DNA of 64,000 nucleotides from Spirosoma sp. 48-14 (GCF_001898575.1 NZ_MKUD01000001.1:249557-313556), one strand, 5' to 3'. Positions 24,827 to 33,135 are shown, numbered from the stretch's first letter. A program made the numbers and translations. Notes: generated from the sequence alone by a model not told the origin.

Positions 24827-26015
24827 CTACCCACAATACTAATCCTTTCAAATAGCCCCCTTCTGGATGAAATAAACTAACAGGATGGTCGGCGGGCTGG
24901 CTCAGGTGATGTAGTACACGCACCTGCCGCCCCGCTTCGATGGCAGCTGCTACAATAGTATTATAAAATAGTTCGCGGTCAACTACCTGCGAACAGGAGA
25001 AGGTAAATAAAATTCCACCAGGGGCCACTCGCCGAAATCCTTCTGCATTCAATCGTTTGTAACCCTGAACGGCGCGGTGGCGGGCCGATAAGCTTTTCGC
25101 AAACGCCGGAGGGTCAAGCACCACTACATCGTACTGACGGTCGTGCGTCTTCAGGTAATGCATTACGTCTTCCGCAAAGGCTTCATGATGGCTGTCTTCG
25201 CCGAAATTCGCCACTACGTTTCGGTTCGTCAGATCAATCGCTTTCTGCGATACATCAACCGAATGCACCAGGTTTGCCCCTGCTTTGAGGCCATATACCG
25301 AAAAGCCGCCCGAATAACAGAATGCATTTAACACGTTTTTACCTTGTGCATACTGCGCCAGCAAGGCCCGATTATCGCGTTGATCCAGAAAAAATCCGGT
25401 TTTCTGACCCGTTATCCAATCGACTAGAAACGTGTTGCCATTTTCCTGAACCGGATGCGGCACGGGCGTTCGGCCATACAAATAGCCGTTGGTAACGGTA
25501 GCCCCATATTCGTCGGGCAAGGTGTCGGCACTTTTATCATAGACCGCTTTAAGCGCATCGCCAAAAACAGCTTTTAAGGCTTCGGTAATCAACTCGCGTT
25601 CGCGGTGCATGCCAATCGAATGTGCCTGCAATACAACCACACCATTATACATATCCAGTATCAGACCTGTACACCCATCCCCTTCGCCATGAACGAGCCG
25701 GTAACAGTTTGTTTCTCCTGTCACAATCGTTTGGCGAATACTTCGAATATGGCTTAGTTTTTTTGTCCAATAGGCCACATCGGGTACTACAGGCCCACCT
25801 GCCGTGGCCCCAAACGAAAACAAACGCACTGCAATACTGCCGTCATGATAATGCCCCGTGGCCAAATAGCGCTGCTTATTGTCAAATACTTCAACAACAT
25901 CCCCATCTGCCACATGGCCTTCATACCGGCTAATGGCCCGTGAAAACACCCAGGGGTGAAACCGACGAACCGCTTCATCGCGCCCAGGCTGCAAATAAAT
26001 TTTGGAAAAATTCAT
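24822..26015 (-). CDS. Class I SAM-dependent rRNA methyltransferase, RlmI-like
   Basis: A 397-residue protein from the ATG at 26015. An N-terminal PUA-like segment (YLQPGRDEAVRRFHPWVFSRAI, about 5-85) precedes the methyltransferase domain, with the RlmI/RlmK-type GFFLDQRDNRALLAQYAQGK region, the SAM-binding strand VLNAFCYSGGFSVYGLKAGA, and motif IV VVLDPPAFAKS. E. coli RlmI makes m5C in 23S rRNA; this family also includes unassigned members, so no symbol is given. A -7-like element (TATCTTTG, 26019-26026 on the minus strand) sits only a few bases before the start codon, implying a very short or absent leader if used. Confidence 0.88.
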   Translation of the reverse strand: MNFSKIYLQPGRDEAVRRFHPWVFSRAISRYEGHVADGDVVEVFDNKQRYLATGHYHDGSIAVRLFSFGATAGGPVVPDVAYWTKKLSHIRSIRQTIVTGETNCYRLVHGEGDGCTGLILDMYNGVVVLQAHSIGMHRERELITEALKAVFGDALKAVYDKSADTLPDEYGATVTNGYLYGRTPVPHPVQENGNTFLVDWITGQKTGFFLDQRDNRALLAQYAQGKNVLNAFCYSGGFSVYGLKAGANLVHSVDVSQKAIDLTNRNVVANFGEDSHHEAFAEDVMHYLKTHDRQYDVVVLDPPAFAKSLSARHRAVQGYKRLNAEGFRRVAPGGILFTFSCSQVVDRELFYNTIVAAAIEAGRQVRVLHHLSQPADHPVSLFHPEGGYLKGLVLWVE

Positions 26016-26018
26016 GCA

Positions 26019-26026
26019 CAAAGATA
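26019..26026 (-). promoter_or_regulatory. Candidate -7 promoter element overlapping an inverted repeat
   Basis: The minus strand reads TATCTTTG, a full match to TAnnTTTG, ending 3 nt before the methylase ATG. Its first two bases fall in the left arm of the repeat at 26025. Transcription from it would begin at or inside the start codon, so it may be a chance match. Confidence 0.35.
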
Positions 26027-26109
26027 AAGAGTGAAAGAGTGAAAGAGTGAAAGAGTGAAACTGTCAACAATTTTTTCGCTCTTTCGCTCTTTCACTCTTT
26101 CACTCTTTA
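26025..26109. repeat. 36-bp inverted repeat built of 8-bp GAAAGAGT words (family B, copy 1)
   Basis: Left arm 26025-26060 holds four tandem GAAAGAGT-type units; right arm 26074-26109 is its complement except for two G-T wobble positions (GCTC against GAGT). Loop 13 nt. It lies between two divergent genes, so it is not a terminator for either. A related repeat lies at 47577-47687. Confidence 0.9.
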
Positions 26110-26153
26110 CTTTTTCCCCATCTTTACACTTTCGCTTTGTAAACTTTCAACCT

Positions 26154-27023
26154 ATGCAACGACGTAGTTTCCTTAAGCAATCCGGCCTACTCACGGCGGG
26201 TGCTTTAACCCTTAGCCAAAGTAATTTATTTGCCAACGCTCCTGCCAAGACCATCAATCCATTTGGAGCCCAACTGTATAGTGTTCGTGATATGATGCCC
26301 AAAGACCCGAAAGGTGTTATGACGCAACTGGCACAGATGGGCTATAAACAATTCGAAAGCTACAGTGGTCCACAAGGCTTTTTGTGGGGTATGCAACCGA
26401 AAGAAATCAAATTATTCCTCGACGGTCTGGGTGTAAAAATGGTGAGTACTCACTTCAACTACCGGGCAGAAGTGGATAAGCCGGACCAGCTCAAGAAAAG
26501 TATTGAAATGGCGCACGATGCCGGATTGACTTACCTGCTTTGCCCATTTTATGGTCCGCAAAAAACCTGGGATGAATGGAAGAAAGTAGCCGATCAGTTC
26601 AACACCGTTGGCGAAGAGGTGAAAAAAGCAGGCTTGAAATTCGGTTATCACAACCACGACTATTCGTTCCGCCCACTCGATGGTAAACTTCCACAGGACT
26701 TCCTGCTGGACAATACCGATCCTAAATACGTAATGTTCGAACTGGATTTGTGCTGGATTGATGTAGCGGGTGTGAATACAGAAGAACACCTCAAAAAATA
26801 CGGCAAACGCTACGAACTCTGCCATGTAAAAGACTACAAAGTTCAGGATGGTAAGCCCGTCCAGAATGACCTCGGCAAAGGCAACGTAGACTTCAAAAAG
26901 ACGCTTCGCATTGCTATGAACAGTGGTATCAAGTATTTCCTGGTCGAACAGGAGCAATACCCTGAGTCGTCTATCATCAGCATGAAAAACGACGCGGAGT
27001 ATATGAAACAACTCAGTGTCTAA
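26154..27023 (+). CDS. TAT-secreted sugar phosphate isomerase/epimerase
   Basis: From the ATG at 26154 the protein has 289 residues and a twin-arginine-like signal (MQRRSFLKQSGLLTAGALTL, ending near FANA). The rest is a xylose-isomerase-like TIM barrel: FGAQLYSVRDMMPKDPKGVM, GYKQFESYSG, LKFGYHNHDYSF (metal-binding His), FELDLCWIDVAGV (Asp), LCHVKDYK (His) and FLVEQEQYP (Glu). The longer in-frame start at 26055 lies in repeat DNA and would hide the signal, so it is rejected. Likely a periplasmic sugar isomerase or epimerase; substrate unknown. Its stop codon is the first base pair of a 38-bp inverted repeat. Confidence 0.9.
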   Translation: MQRRSFLKQSGLLTAGALTLSQSNLFANAPAKTINPFGAQLYSVRDMMPKDPKGVMTQLAQMGYKQFESYSGPQGFLWGMQPKEIKLFLDGLGVKMVSTHFNYRAEVDKPDQLKKSIEMAHDAGLTYLLCPFYGPQKTWDEWKKVADQFNTVGEEVKKAGLKFGYHNHDYSFRPLDGKLPQDFLLDNTDPKYVMFELDLCWIDVAGVNTEEHLKKYGKRYELCHVKDYKVQDGKPVQNDLGKGNVDFKKTLRIAMNSGIKYFLVEQEQYPESSIISMKNDAEYMKQLSV

Positions 27024-27114
27024 ACCAGGATTTAACGGATTGAGGGATTAAGCTGATTTTGCTGTAGTCATTTAACAAAATCAGCTTAATCCCTCAATCC
27101 GTTAAATCCTGGTT
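27023..27114. repeat. Perfect 38-bp inverted repeat between convergent genes (family A, copy 2)
   Basis: Arms 27023-27060 and 27077-27114 are exact complements; the loop is 16 nt. The first base is the last A of one stop codon and the last base is the terminal A (minus strand) of the other, so the repeat spans stop codon to stop codon. It is homologous to the repeat at 15258-15333, with paired substitutions. Confidence 0.92.
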
Positions 27115-28139
27115 CAATTTTCCTCCCTCGCTGAAAACAACCGTTTAAGCCATCCCATTTTTTCTTCTGTTTCTTCTTTCTTCTCATCATTGGTAAACTG
27201 ATAGTTTGCCAGTACCCGTAAATCAGGTTGACCCGCATCGACCCAACAGGTGTACCAGAAATCGCCAACCATCTTTACAGAAGCCCGCATCTGTCGCTCC
27301 ACCTGTCCCTTTAAGTGTTCATGATACCGTCGGGAGAAATCGGCAGAATACACTTTGGTAGTAACACCATTCCGTTCTTCGAAACCATACTTCTGCGTTT
27401 CCCCTACTTCATCGGTTAGCTGCCGTTCAAAACGCAGTACCGAATCCAGCGCTGCGTTCGCTTTAAAAACTGCTCGCCAGGCTGCTTTTTGTGGCGAATA
27501 AATGTATTCCGCCTGCCCCGTCAGAAAATCATAATCGACGCTGAATAACTCTGGTAAGCGGGATTCCCAAAAGCCATGAATCCCCTGCTGGTTCGTTAAT
27601 TGACCATTATAATTACGCGTTGTATGTAATGGAACATTGGCATCGGCAATATAATGGCCTAAATCGGCCGCAACCCGTAAAATCCGACGAACATTCCGCT
27701 CTTTGAAAGCTTCCGTCAACTGATATTTCGTGAGCTGAATCTGCCAGGGAACAATACCATGTAAAGCCAGCGTATCGGCTCCATATCGTTCCGTAGCTTC
27801 CTTATAATAGCGCGGTAGCGTAGTACTCGTCGTATCTGAATAGGCATCTAGATCAATAAAATGACGGGGGGCTTCGCCAACCACAGCATACCTGCGCTTG
27901 TCTGGGTTTACTGCATTGTCGCTCAGATAGGTTATGTACTTTTTAAAGAATGGCACCATTTCCACAGGCAGGGTAAAAACAGCCAGCCGATTGATTTGCT
28001 GATGGGCATAAAAGCCCCACGTAGGACGGTTTTGGATAGGTTTTCCCAGTATAATGGGGGTACCACTTACTAAACTCCCGAAAAAAAAGCTGGTTGAAAT
28101 GAACAACCAAATAAATCTATTGTAGCTTTGATAAAACAT
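27114..28139 (-). CDS. Secreted zinc-dependent phospholipase C / S1-P1 nuclease-like protein
   Basis: A 341-residue protein with an N-terminal hydrophobic signal (WLFISTSFFFGSLVSG). Zinc-ligand pattern of the PLC/S1-P1 fold is visible: Trp/His in TWGFYAHQQINRLAVF, His/Asp in RHFIDLD, DLGHYIADANVPLHTTRN and QGIHGFWESRLPE. These all-helical enzymes hydrolyse phospholipids or nucleic acids with three zinc ions in the periplasm; which one applies here is not decidable. The tail after about residue 270 is charged (NDEKKEETEEK). It converges with the isomerase gene, separated only by the inverted repeat. Confidence 0.85.
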   Translation of the reverse strand: MFYQSYNRFIWLFISTSFFFGSLVSGTPIILGKPIQNRPTWGFYAHQQINRLAVFTLPVEMVPFFKKYITYLSDNAVNPDKRRYAVVGEAPRHFIDLDAYSDTTSTTLPRYYKEATERYGADTLALHGIVPWQIQLTKYQLTEAFKERNVRRILRVAADLGHYIADANVPLHTTRNYNGQLTNQQGIHGFWESRLPELFSVDYDFLTGQAEYIYSPQKAAWRAVFKANAALDSVLRFERQLTDEVGETQKYGFEERNGVTTKVYSADFSRRYHEHLKGQVERQMRASVKMVGDFWYTCWVDAGQPDLRVLANYQFTNDEKKEETEEKMGWLKRLFSAREEN

Positions 28140-28230
28140 GGTACTTTACAGCGAAAAATAGTAACTATTCAATTAAAGCTCCATGTTATTCAGAACAAAA
28201 TTTCGAAAAACAGAAAAATATCGAATAATC

Positions 28231-28629
28231 ATGAATGCTAAATCAAAAGGGTATGCCCTTGTCGTTGTGTTGATGTGCGCGTTTGCTTTAACAATCTATG
28301 GTGCTTACTCACCTGCGCGAAAAGCCCAGAAACAGCAGATTGTGTGCATAAAATTTAAAAAAGGGGTCGAAAGTCAAGCTGTTGAACGGCATATGAACGG
28401 TTTTGCGGCTCTAAAGCATGAAATTCCACAGATCGTCAATTACACCTCAGGCAAGACAATTTTGCCAAATCAGGCGGTTTCTGATTATGACGTAGTGCAT
28501 TATCTTACGTTTCAATCCGAAGGCGATATAAAAAATTTCGAAAAAAGTGAAGCGTACAAACAGTTTGTATCAGAGAACCAAGGAATCTGGGAAAAAACGT
28601 TGATAGTCAACGCCGACATTCGCCCATAA
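28231..28629 (+). CDS. Dabb (dimeric alpha-beta barrel) domain protein, membrane-anchored or secreted
   Basis: From the ATG at 28231 the product is 132 residues: an N-terminal hydrophobic segment (YALVVVLMCAFALTIYGAY), then a stress-responsive Dabb domain, with IVCIKFKKGVESQAVERHMN, VVHYLTFQSEGDIKNFEKSE and the SEAYKQFVSENQ motif typical of the family. Such proteins dimerise into an open barrel; function is usually unknown. The longer start at 28183 would add 16 basic residues before the hydrophobic segment. A terminator hairpin follows. Confidence 0.82.
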   Translation: MNAKSKGYALVVVLMCAFALTIYGAYSPARKAQKQQIVCIKFKKGVESQAVERHMNGFAALKHEIPQIVNYTSGKTILPNQAVSDYDVVHYLTFQSEGDIKNFEKSEAYKQFVSENQGIWEKTLIVNADIRP

Positions 28630-28644
28630 AAATTGGATTAAGAA

Positions 28645-28694
28645 AAGAAATTCGGCTGGAGCCTTTGGTTGTTCCGGCCGAATTTCTTATTTTT
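28645..28694 (+). terminator. Intrinsic terminator overlapping the rpsT promoter
   Basis: AAGAAATTCGGC (28645-28656) pairs with GCCGAATTTCTT (28677-28688), followed by a T-rich tract up to 28694. It follows the Dabb stop by 15 nt. The T-tract also forms the rpsT -7 element. Confidence 0.75.
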
Positions 28695-28695
28695 G
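28688..28695 (+). promoter_or_regulatory. Bacteroidota -7 promoter element for rpsT
   Basis: TATTTTTG fully matches TAnnTTTG, with a TTTG at 28664-28667 as -33 element (20-nt spacing). It lies 38 nt before the rpsT ATG. Confidence 0.75.
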
Positions 28696-28733
28696 CGCCC
28701 TCATATCGCGACAACGATCTCATTTATATACCA

Positions 28734-29000
28734 ATGGCAAACCATAAGTCATCAAAAAAAGCAATCCGGTCGAGTGCCAAGAAGCGGCTCCAGAACCGTT
28801 ATCAGCATGTAACTACCCGGAACATGGTGAAAAAACTCCGTGCTACTACCGACCACGCAATGGCCGTTGAGCTGTTCAAATCGGTTTCTTCAGCGCTGGA
28901 CAAACTCGCCAAACGGAACATCATTCATCGGAACAAAGCAGCCAACAACAAGTCGAAACTGGCTCGTTTGGTTAACAGCCTAAAAGCTGCTAACGCTTAG
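28734..29000 (+). CDS. rpsT: 30S ribosomal protein S20
   Basis: An 88-residue basic protein starting at the ATG at 28734 (MANHKSSKKAIRSSAKKRLQ), the standard start of S20. The longer reading frame begins inside the promoter and is rejected. It continues with RNMVKKLRATTDHAMAVELF, a long helical pair and the RNIIHRNKAANNKSKLARLV segment that contacts 16S rRNA. Length is normal. A single-gene unit with its own promoter and terminator. Confidence 0.97.
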   Translation: MANHKSSKKAIRSSAKKRLQNRYQHVTTRNMVKKLRATTDHAMAVELFKSVSSALDKLAKRNIIHRNKAANNKSKLARLVNSLKAANA

Positions 29001-29104
29001 TTCTGTCGGACTTATCCAGATTCTCTGGATTCTATCGATTCATTTATGCCATTGATAGAGTAGAGAATCCAGAAGACCTATACACTTGTCCGTATATCCT
29101 ATTG

Positions 29105-29137
29105 AAAACCTTACCTATTTGTGGGTAAGGTTTTTTT
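29105..29137 (+). terminator. Strong intrinsic terminator downstream of rpsT
   Basis: AAAACCTTACC (29105-29115) pairs with GGTAAGGTTTT (29124-29134), followed by T7. It lies 105 nt after rpsT and before the radC start chosen at 29182. Confidence 0.88.
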
Positions 29138-29181
29138 GTGCATTTTGTCAACGGAAAATGCTCCGTAACTTACTTGCACCT

Positions 29182-29877
29182 ATGACATACGAAAACTCTG
29201 GCACCATTCAAAGTTGGGCCGAAGAGGATAGGCCCCGCGAAAAGCTGATGCTAAAAGGTAAAGCGGCCTTATCAGAAGCTGAACTGGTTGCCATACTGAT
29301 TAATTCAGGTACAGTTGACCTGACGGCTGTTGATGTGGCCAAAATCATTCTGAAAAGCGTCAATAACAACCTCAATGACTTAGCCAAACTAAGCATAAAA
29401 GATCTCTCTAAATTTCGAGGAATCGGAGAAGCGAAAGCCATTAGTATTGTAGCTGCTCTTGAGCTGGGCCGTCGGCGTAAAGAACAGGATCGACCGCAAC
29501 GGGCCCGCGTAACCTGCTCACGCGATGCGTATAATGAAATGATTCCGCACCTGATCGACAAGCCGCACGAAGAGTTCTGGATATTGCTGATGAATCGCGC
29601 CAACGAGATTCTCCGGCCCGTTCAAATCAGCTCGGGTGGCATTTCGGGTACGGTTGCCGATCCAAAAATTATTTTCAAACAGGCGCTTGAACATCTGGCG
29701 TCCTCGATCATTCTGTTTCATAATCATCCATCGGGCAATCTCACGCCCTCTCAGGCCGATAAAGACCTGACCCGAAAGCTAAAAGATGCCGGACGAATTC
29801 TGGACATTCCGGTGCTGGACCATCTGATATTTACGGATAAAGCCTATTTCAGCTTCGCCGACGAAGGGATATTATAA
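29182..29877 (+). CDS. radC: RadC family JAMM protein
   Basis: From the ATG at 29182 the product is 231 residues, the usual RadC length; longer frames run through the upstream terminator. The helix-hairpin-helix part (about 5-85: SWAEEDRPREKLMLKGKAAL, FRGIGEAKAISIVAALELG) is followed by the JAMM metalloprotease-like domain with HNHPSGNLTPSQAD (zinc ligands His, His, Asp) and EEFWILLMNRANEIL. RadC's role in DNA repair is disputed and enzymatic activity is unproven; the name follows the family. Confidence 0.93.
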   Translation: MTYENSGTIQSWAEEDRPREKLMLKGKAALSEAELVAILINSGTVDLTAVDVAKIILKSVNNNLNDLAKLSIKDLSKFRGIGEAKAISIVAALELGRRRKEQDRPQRARVTCSRDAYNEMIPHLIDKPHEEFWILLMNRANEILRPVQISSGGISGTVADPKIIFKQALEHLASSIILFHNHPSGNLTPSQADKDLTRKLKDAGRILDIPVLDHLIFTDKAYFSFADEGIL

Positions 29878-29890
29878 ATTGTCATTTGTT

Positions 29891-29922
29891 GTCATTGATC
29901 GTGAGCAAAAGCGATTAATGAC
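29891..29922. terminator. Hairpin between convergent radC and pseudouridine synthase genes
   Basis: GTCATTGATCG (29891-29901) pairs with CGATTAATGAC (29912-29922), with one wobble. The right arm ends on the first base of the opposite gene's stop codon. There is no long T-run, so terminator function is only probable. Confidence 0.5.
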
Positions 29923-30500
29923 TACAAGTTCAATCCCTGCATCACCTCCACTCGGCTCAACTCACGCACATCACCGGATTTCATACCATCGGCGGTAAGG
30001 CTTTCTATAGCCCAGCGTGCCAGTCGAAGCGTTGGAAAGCCTACCGATGCGGTCATTTTTCGAACCTGCCGATTTTTACCTTCATGCAGAGAAATAGATA
30101 GCCAGGATGTAGGGATGCTTACCCGATAGCGAATAGGTGGATTTCGTTCGGGCAGCGCCGGTTCAGGAATAATCTGAGCAGTGGCTGGTAAAGTATGATA
30201 CGGTTTCCCATCGACTGAGATCGTCACACCTTTCGCCAGTTGCGAAGAGGCCTGTTGGGTCAATGCCCCCTCTACCTGCACATAATAGGTGCGATGATGG
30301 CGAAACTTGGGATTCAGCAGCCTATGATTCAATTGCTTGTCGCTGGTCAGCAGCAGTAAACCCTCGCTATCCGCATCGAGTCTCCCAACCGGGTACACAT
30401 CTTTTGGAAAGTCAAAATCCAGATCAGCCAGCGTCGGCTTGTCACCCTCCCGCGAAAACTGCGAGAGCATGAGATAAGGCTTGTAAATGAGGTAATACAT
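29922..30500 (-). CDS. rluE: 23S rRNA pseudouridine synthase, RluE-like
   Basis: A 192-residue RsuA-type pseudouridine synthase without an S4 domain, as in RluE. Features: [17 protein letters not shown], the catalytic-Asp motif [17 protein letters not shown], the YYVQVEGAL strand and [19 protein letters not shown]. RluE modifies U2457 of 23S rRNA in E. coli; the assignment here is by closest motif pattern. It starts 6 nt from the left arm of an inverted repeat that also contains the end of xth. Confidence 0.88.
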   Translation of the reverse strand: MYYLIYKPYLMLSQFSREGDKPTLADLDFDFPKDVYPVGRLDADSEGLLLLTSDKQLNHRLLNPKFRHHRTYYVQVEGALTQQASSQLAKGVTISVDGKPYHTLPATAQIIPEPALPERNPPIRYRVSIPTSWLSISLHEGKNRQVRKMTASVGFPTLRLARWAIESLTADGMKSGDVRELSRVEVMQGLNL

Positions 30501-30505
30501 GATTG

Positions 30506-30593
30506 AATGTTGAATGATAGAGTGATTGAATGATTGAATAGAAAGGCTTGCGCCAGCCTATTCAATCATTCAATCACTCTATCATTCAACATT
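30506..30593. repeat. Perfect 36-bp inverted repeat built of GATTGAAT words (family C, copy 1)
   Basis: Arms 30506-30541 and 30558-30593 are exact complements; loop 16 nt. The right arm carries the last eight codons of xth and its stop (MLNDRVIE). A near copy lies at 56554-56628; over a 30-base overlap only two bases differ, each matched in the opposite arm. Confidence 0.9.
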
Positions 30594-31345
30594 GACAACC
30601 ATACCGGGCAGTGATCGGCATGGACGGCGTCGGGGAGCATCTGACAATCGAGAATCTGGTCGCGGAGGTTGTCGGTTAACGATGCATAATCGATACGCCA
30701 GCCCTTGTTATTACCCCGCGCTCCTGCTCGATAACTCCACCAACTATAGGCAACCTTATCGGGGTTTTTAAAGCGGAACCCGTCGGTCATCCCTGAGCCA
30801 AACCAGCTATCCATCCAGGCCCGCTCTTCGGGCAGGAATCCAGTCGTGTATTTATTTCGAACCGGGTCATGAATGTCGATGGCAGTATGCGCAATATTAT
30901 AATCGCCTACCACAATCAACTTCGAGCGTGTTTTCCGCAGGGTGTCGATATAGGTATAGAAATCGGCCAGAAACTCCATCTTCACACCCTGGCGAACCTC
31001 ACCCGATGTGCCCGAAGGAAAGTAGCAATTCAACAAGGTCAGATCGCCAAAGTCGGTGCGAAGGATTCGGCCTTCGCAGTCGTACACGGGTAACCCACAA
31101 CCCAGCACAACGTTAGTAGGCGCAATTTTCGAGAAGGTCGCCACGCCGGAGTAGCCTTTCTTCTCGGCGGCATGCCAGTGGTATTGATAACCCAGTTCTT
31201 CAAACGGTTTCAGGTCGACTACATCGGCAGTGGCTTTCACTTCCTGAAAACAAAGAATATCGAATGATTGAGTGGCCAGCCAGTCGATCAGGCCATTGCG
31301 CATAGCCGCCCGAATACCATTAAGATTATAGGATATGAGTTGCAT
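30566..31345 (-). CDS. xth: Exodeoxyribonuclease III
   Basis: A 259-residue Xth/AP-endonuclease. Start MQLISYNLNGIRAAM; catalytic Glu in ILCFQEVKA; the LIVVGDYNIAHTAIDIHDP block (Asp, Asn), SWWSYRAGARGNNKGWRIDY, and the final His in HADHCPVWL. It cuts at abasic sites and degrades 3' ends of duplex DNA. The C-terminal tail (SMLNDRVIE) lies in an inverted repeat and does not resemble the family's usual end, so the original stop was probably replaced by the repeat (inference). It is in a unit with the small gene and permease upstream (14-nt gap). Confidence 0.95.
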   Translation of the reverse strand: MQLISYNLNGIRAAMRNGLIDWLATQSFDILCFQEVKATADVVDLKPFEELGYQYHWHAAEKKGYSGVATFSKIAPTNVVLGCGLPVYDCEGRILRTDFGDLTLLNCYFPSGTSGEVRQGVKMEFLADFYTYIDTLRKTRSKLIVVGDYNIAHTAIDIHDPVRNKYTTGFLPEERAWMDSWFGSGMTDGFRFKNPDKVAYSWWSYRAGARGNNKGWRIDYASLTDNLRDQILDCQMLPDAVHADHCPVWLSMLNDRVIE

Positions 31346-31359
31346 TAGGTAGGTTAAAT

Positions 31360-31581
31360 CTATCCTTCACAGACGGTTTGCCAATACGGCTTAACTAACA
31401 ATAAACGCCGTTTGGAGGCAGCCTGTGAATCAGATTTACATTCTTTCATCCAATTAAAAACACGCCAAAAGCGCTCATCAACCGACATAGCATTCCATTC
31501 ATCGCAAATAGCCAGTATTCGCTGGGAGAACATTTCATCCCATTCATCAGTCTGGGAAGAGAGTTGATCAGAATTACTCAT
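31360..31581 (-). CDS. Small hypothetical protein between a permease and xth
   Basis: A 73-residue protein with no recognised family: acidic first third (QLSSQTDEWDEMFSQRILAI), then basic end (KRRLLLVKPYWQTV). Its ATG overlaps the permease stop (ATGA), so it is translationally coupled and probably real. Trp-rich (five Trp). It may regulate or modify its neighbours, but nothing supports a specific role. Confidence 0.6.
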   Translation of the reverse strand: MSNSDQLSSQTDEWDEMFSQRILAICDEWNAMSVDERFWRVFNWMKECKSDSQAASKRRLLLVKPYWQTVCEG

Positions 31582-32978
31582 AAATTCCCAGCAACCAATT
31601 CACCTTCCTTGGCCTGTGTTTTCTGTGTATCAGTAAACAGCAGCACAAACAGAATCAGCACGACAGCGGCAATACCGGCCGGAACCAGCCATACGTTTAG
31701 CCAGTCTTTGGTGCCATCGGGCCGGGTGTACATGTCCAGCACAATTCCCGAAATCTTGGAACCAATACCCATTCCAATTCCGTAGGTAGCAATGGAAATG
31801 AGCCCCTGTGCCGACGACTTGATTTTTTCACCCGCCTTGTTGTCGGTATAAATCTGTCCGGTCACGAAGAAGAAATCGTAACATACGCCGTGTAGCACAA
31901 TCGCGATGTAAAGCATCCACTCGGAGGAGACATCACCATAGCCGAAGCAGATGAACCGAACTATCCAGGCAACCAACCCAACAATCAACATCTTCTTAAC
32001 GCCTAGCCGACTAAAAGCCAGTGGAATGAGCAGCATAAAAATCACTTCCGACGCCTGCCCCAGCGACATCTTGTTCTCGACGTTCTGCATACCGCCATCG
32101 GTGAGCGAAGGGTTAGCCATGGCGTAATAGAACGAAAGAGGAATACAGATCAACACCGACGATAGGAAGAAAATGGCAAACGAACGATCTTTAAAGAGTT
32201 TGAACGCATCCAGCCCCAGTATCTGTGAGAACGAGGTGGATGTGGTTGCTTTGGGGGGTGTATCGGGCAGAAAGAATGCCAACACACCCAGTACAACGGC
32301 TGAATACATCGACAGTTGGAAAATCGTCACCTTATCGCCAAATCCCAGAAACCCTACAATGTTTGTAACAACAATCCAAGCAACTGTACCAGACACCCGG
32401 ATAAATGGAAATGCATCTTTATTATTACTGACTGGGGAAAAGACAATAAATAATCCACCAGCTAAAATGATTCCTAAGGGCAACCATGTAGCAACTGGAT
32501 TATTGCTAAACTGGTCAGAGATAAATTTAAAATATACAAGGGCTACCCCTCCCACTATAAGCAATAAACTACCAACGATCTTTAACCATTTATAAGAACC
32601 GTCATTGTCCAGATGAGTAAATGCAATAGATGAGGTCAGCGCCAGGGTCGGAGCAAACGTAAGGCAGTACGCCAGAATCAGGTAGAAAAACTGACCAGGG
32701 TCAGTGTTCTGGGTAATAAAGTATAAAACGACAGCGCCAAGCAGGTTTAGCACACCCAGCACTTTCTGAGCCGCAAAGTACCGGTCGGCAATCATCCCGA
32801 CGAAGAAAGGCGCAATGATCATGGCCAGCGAAAAGGCGGCATACGCATTACCTACCTGATCGCCAGAGGCATGTAATTCGGTTAAAAGGTATTTACTCAT
32901 CTGACCGTACCAGGCTCCCCACACAAAAAACTGGAGGAACATCATGACGGAAAGTTTGACGCGGGTCGTAGGCGACAT
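31578..32978 (-). CDS. MFS-type nucleoside:proton symporter family permease
   Basis: A 466-residue protein with about 12 hydrophobic helices. It opens with VKLSVMMFLQFFVWGAWYGQ, typical of the NupG/XapB nucleoside permease family in Bacteroidota, and contains FFVGMIADRYFAAQKVLG and the late VTGQIYTDNKAGEKIKSSAQGL loop. Predicted to import nucleosides or related sugars by proton symport. It heads a probable operon with the 73-residue gene and xth. Confidence 0.85.
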   Translation of the reverse strand: MSPTTRVKLSVMMFLQFFVWGAWYGQMSKYLLTELHASGDQVGNAYAAFSLAMIIAPFFVGMIADRYFAAQKVLGVLNLLGAVVLYFITQNTDPGQFFYLILAYCLTFAPTLALTSSIAFTHLDNDGSYKWLKIVGSLLLIVGGVALVYFKFISDQFSNNPVATWLPLGIILAGGLFIVFSPVSNNKDAFPFIRVSGTVAWIVVTNIVGFLGFGDKVTIFQLSMYSAVVLGVLAFFLPDTPPKATTSTSFSQILGLDAFKLFKDRSFAIFFLSSVLICIPLSFYYAMANPSLTDGGMQNVENKMSLGQASEVIFMLLIPLAFSRLGVKKMLIVGLVAWIVRFICFGYGDVSSEWMLYIAIVLHGVCYDFFFVTGQIYTDNKAGEKIKSSAQGLISIATYGIGMGIGSKISGIVLDMYTRPDGTKDWLNVWLVPAGIAAVVLILFVLLFTDTQKTQAKEGELVAGNL

Positions 32979-33135
32979 TGTAGGTTTTTAAAATTTAAGG
33001 TTTCAACCGATGAAGGTAGCCAACAGCCGTCAGCCCTGCAAGCCGATAGACCGCGAAAGTTGCCGACTATGCAATAATGTATCCGTTTCTCTTTCGTTAT
33101 AACGAAACTCGTACATACTTTCTGCACCAGAGGTC

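Noticed and set aside
26055..26153. N-terminal extension of the sugar isomerase
   Set aside because: It is encoded by the palindrome arm and would place a Phe/Ser/Leu repeat before a good twin-arginine signal.
29001..29104. A second long palindrome after rpsT
   Set aside because: The words GGATTCT and AGAATCC repeat, but the arms align only with large gaps; not a convincing stem.
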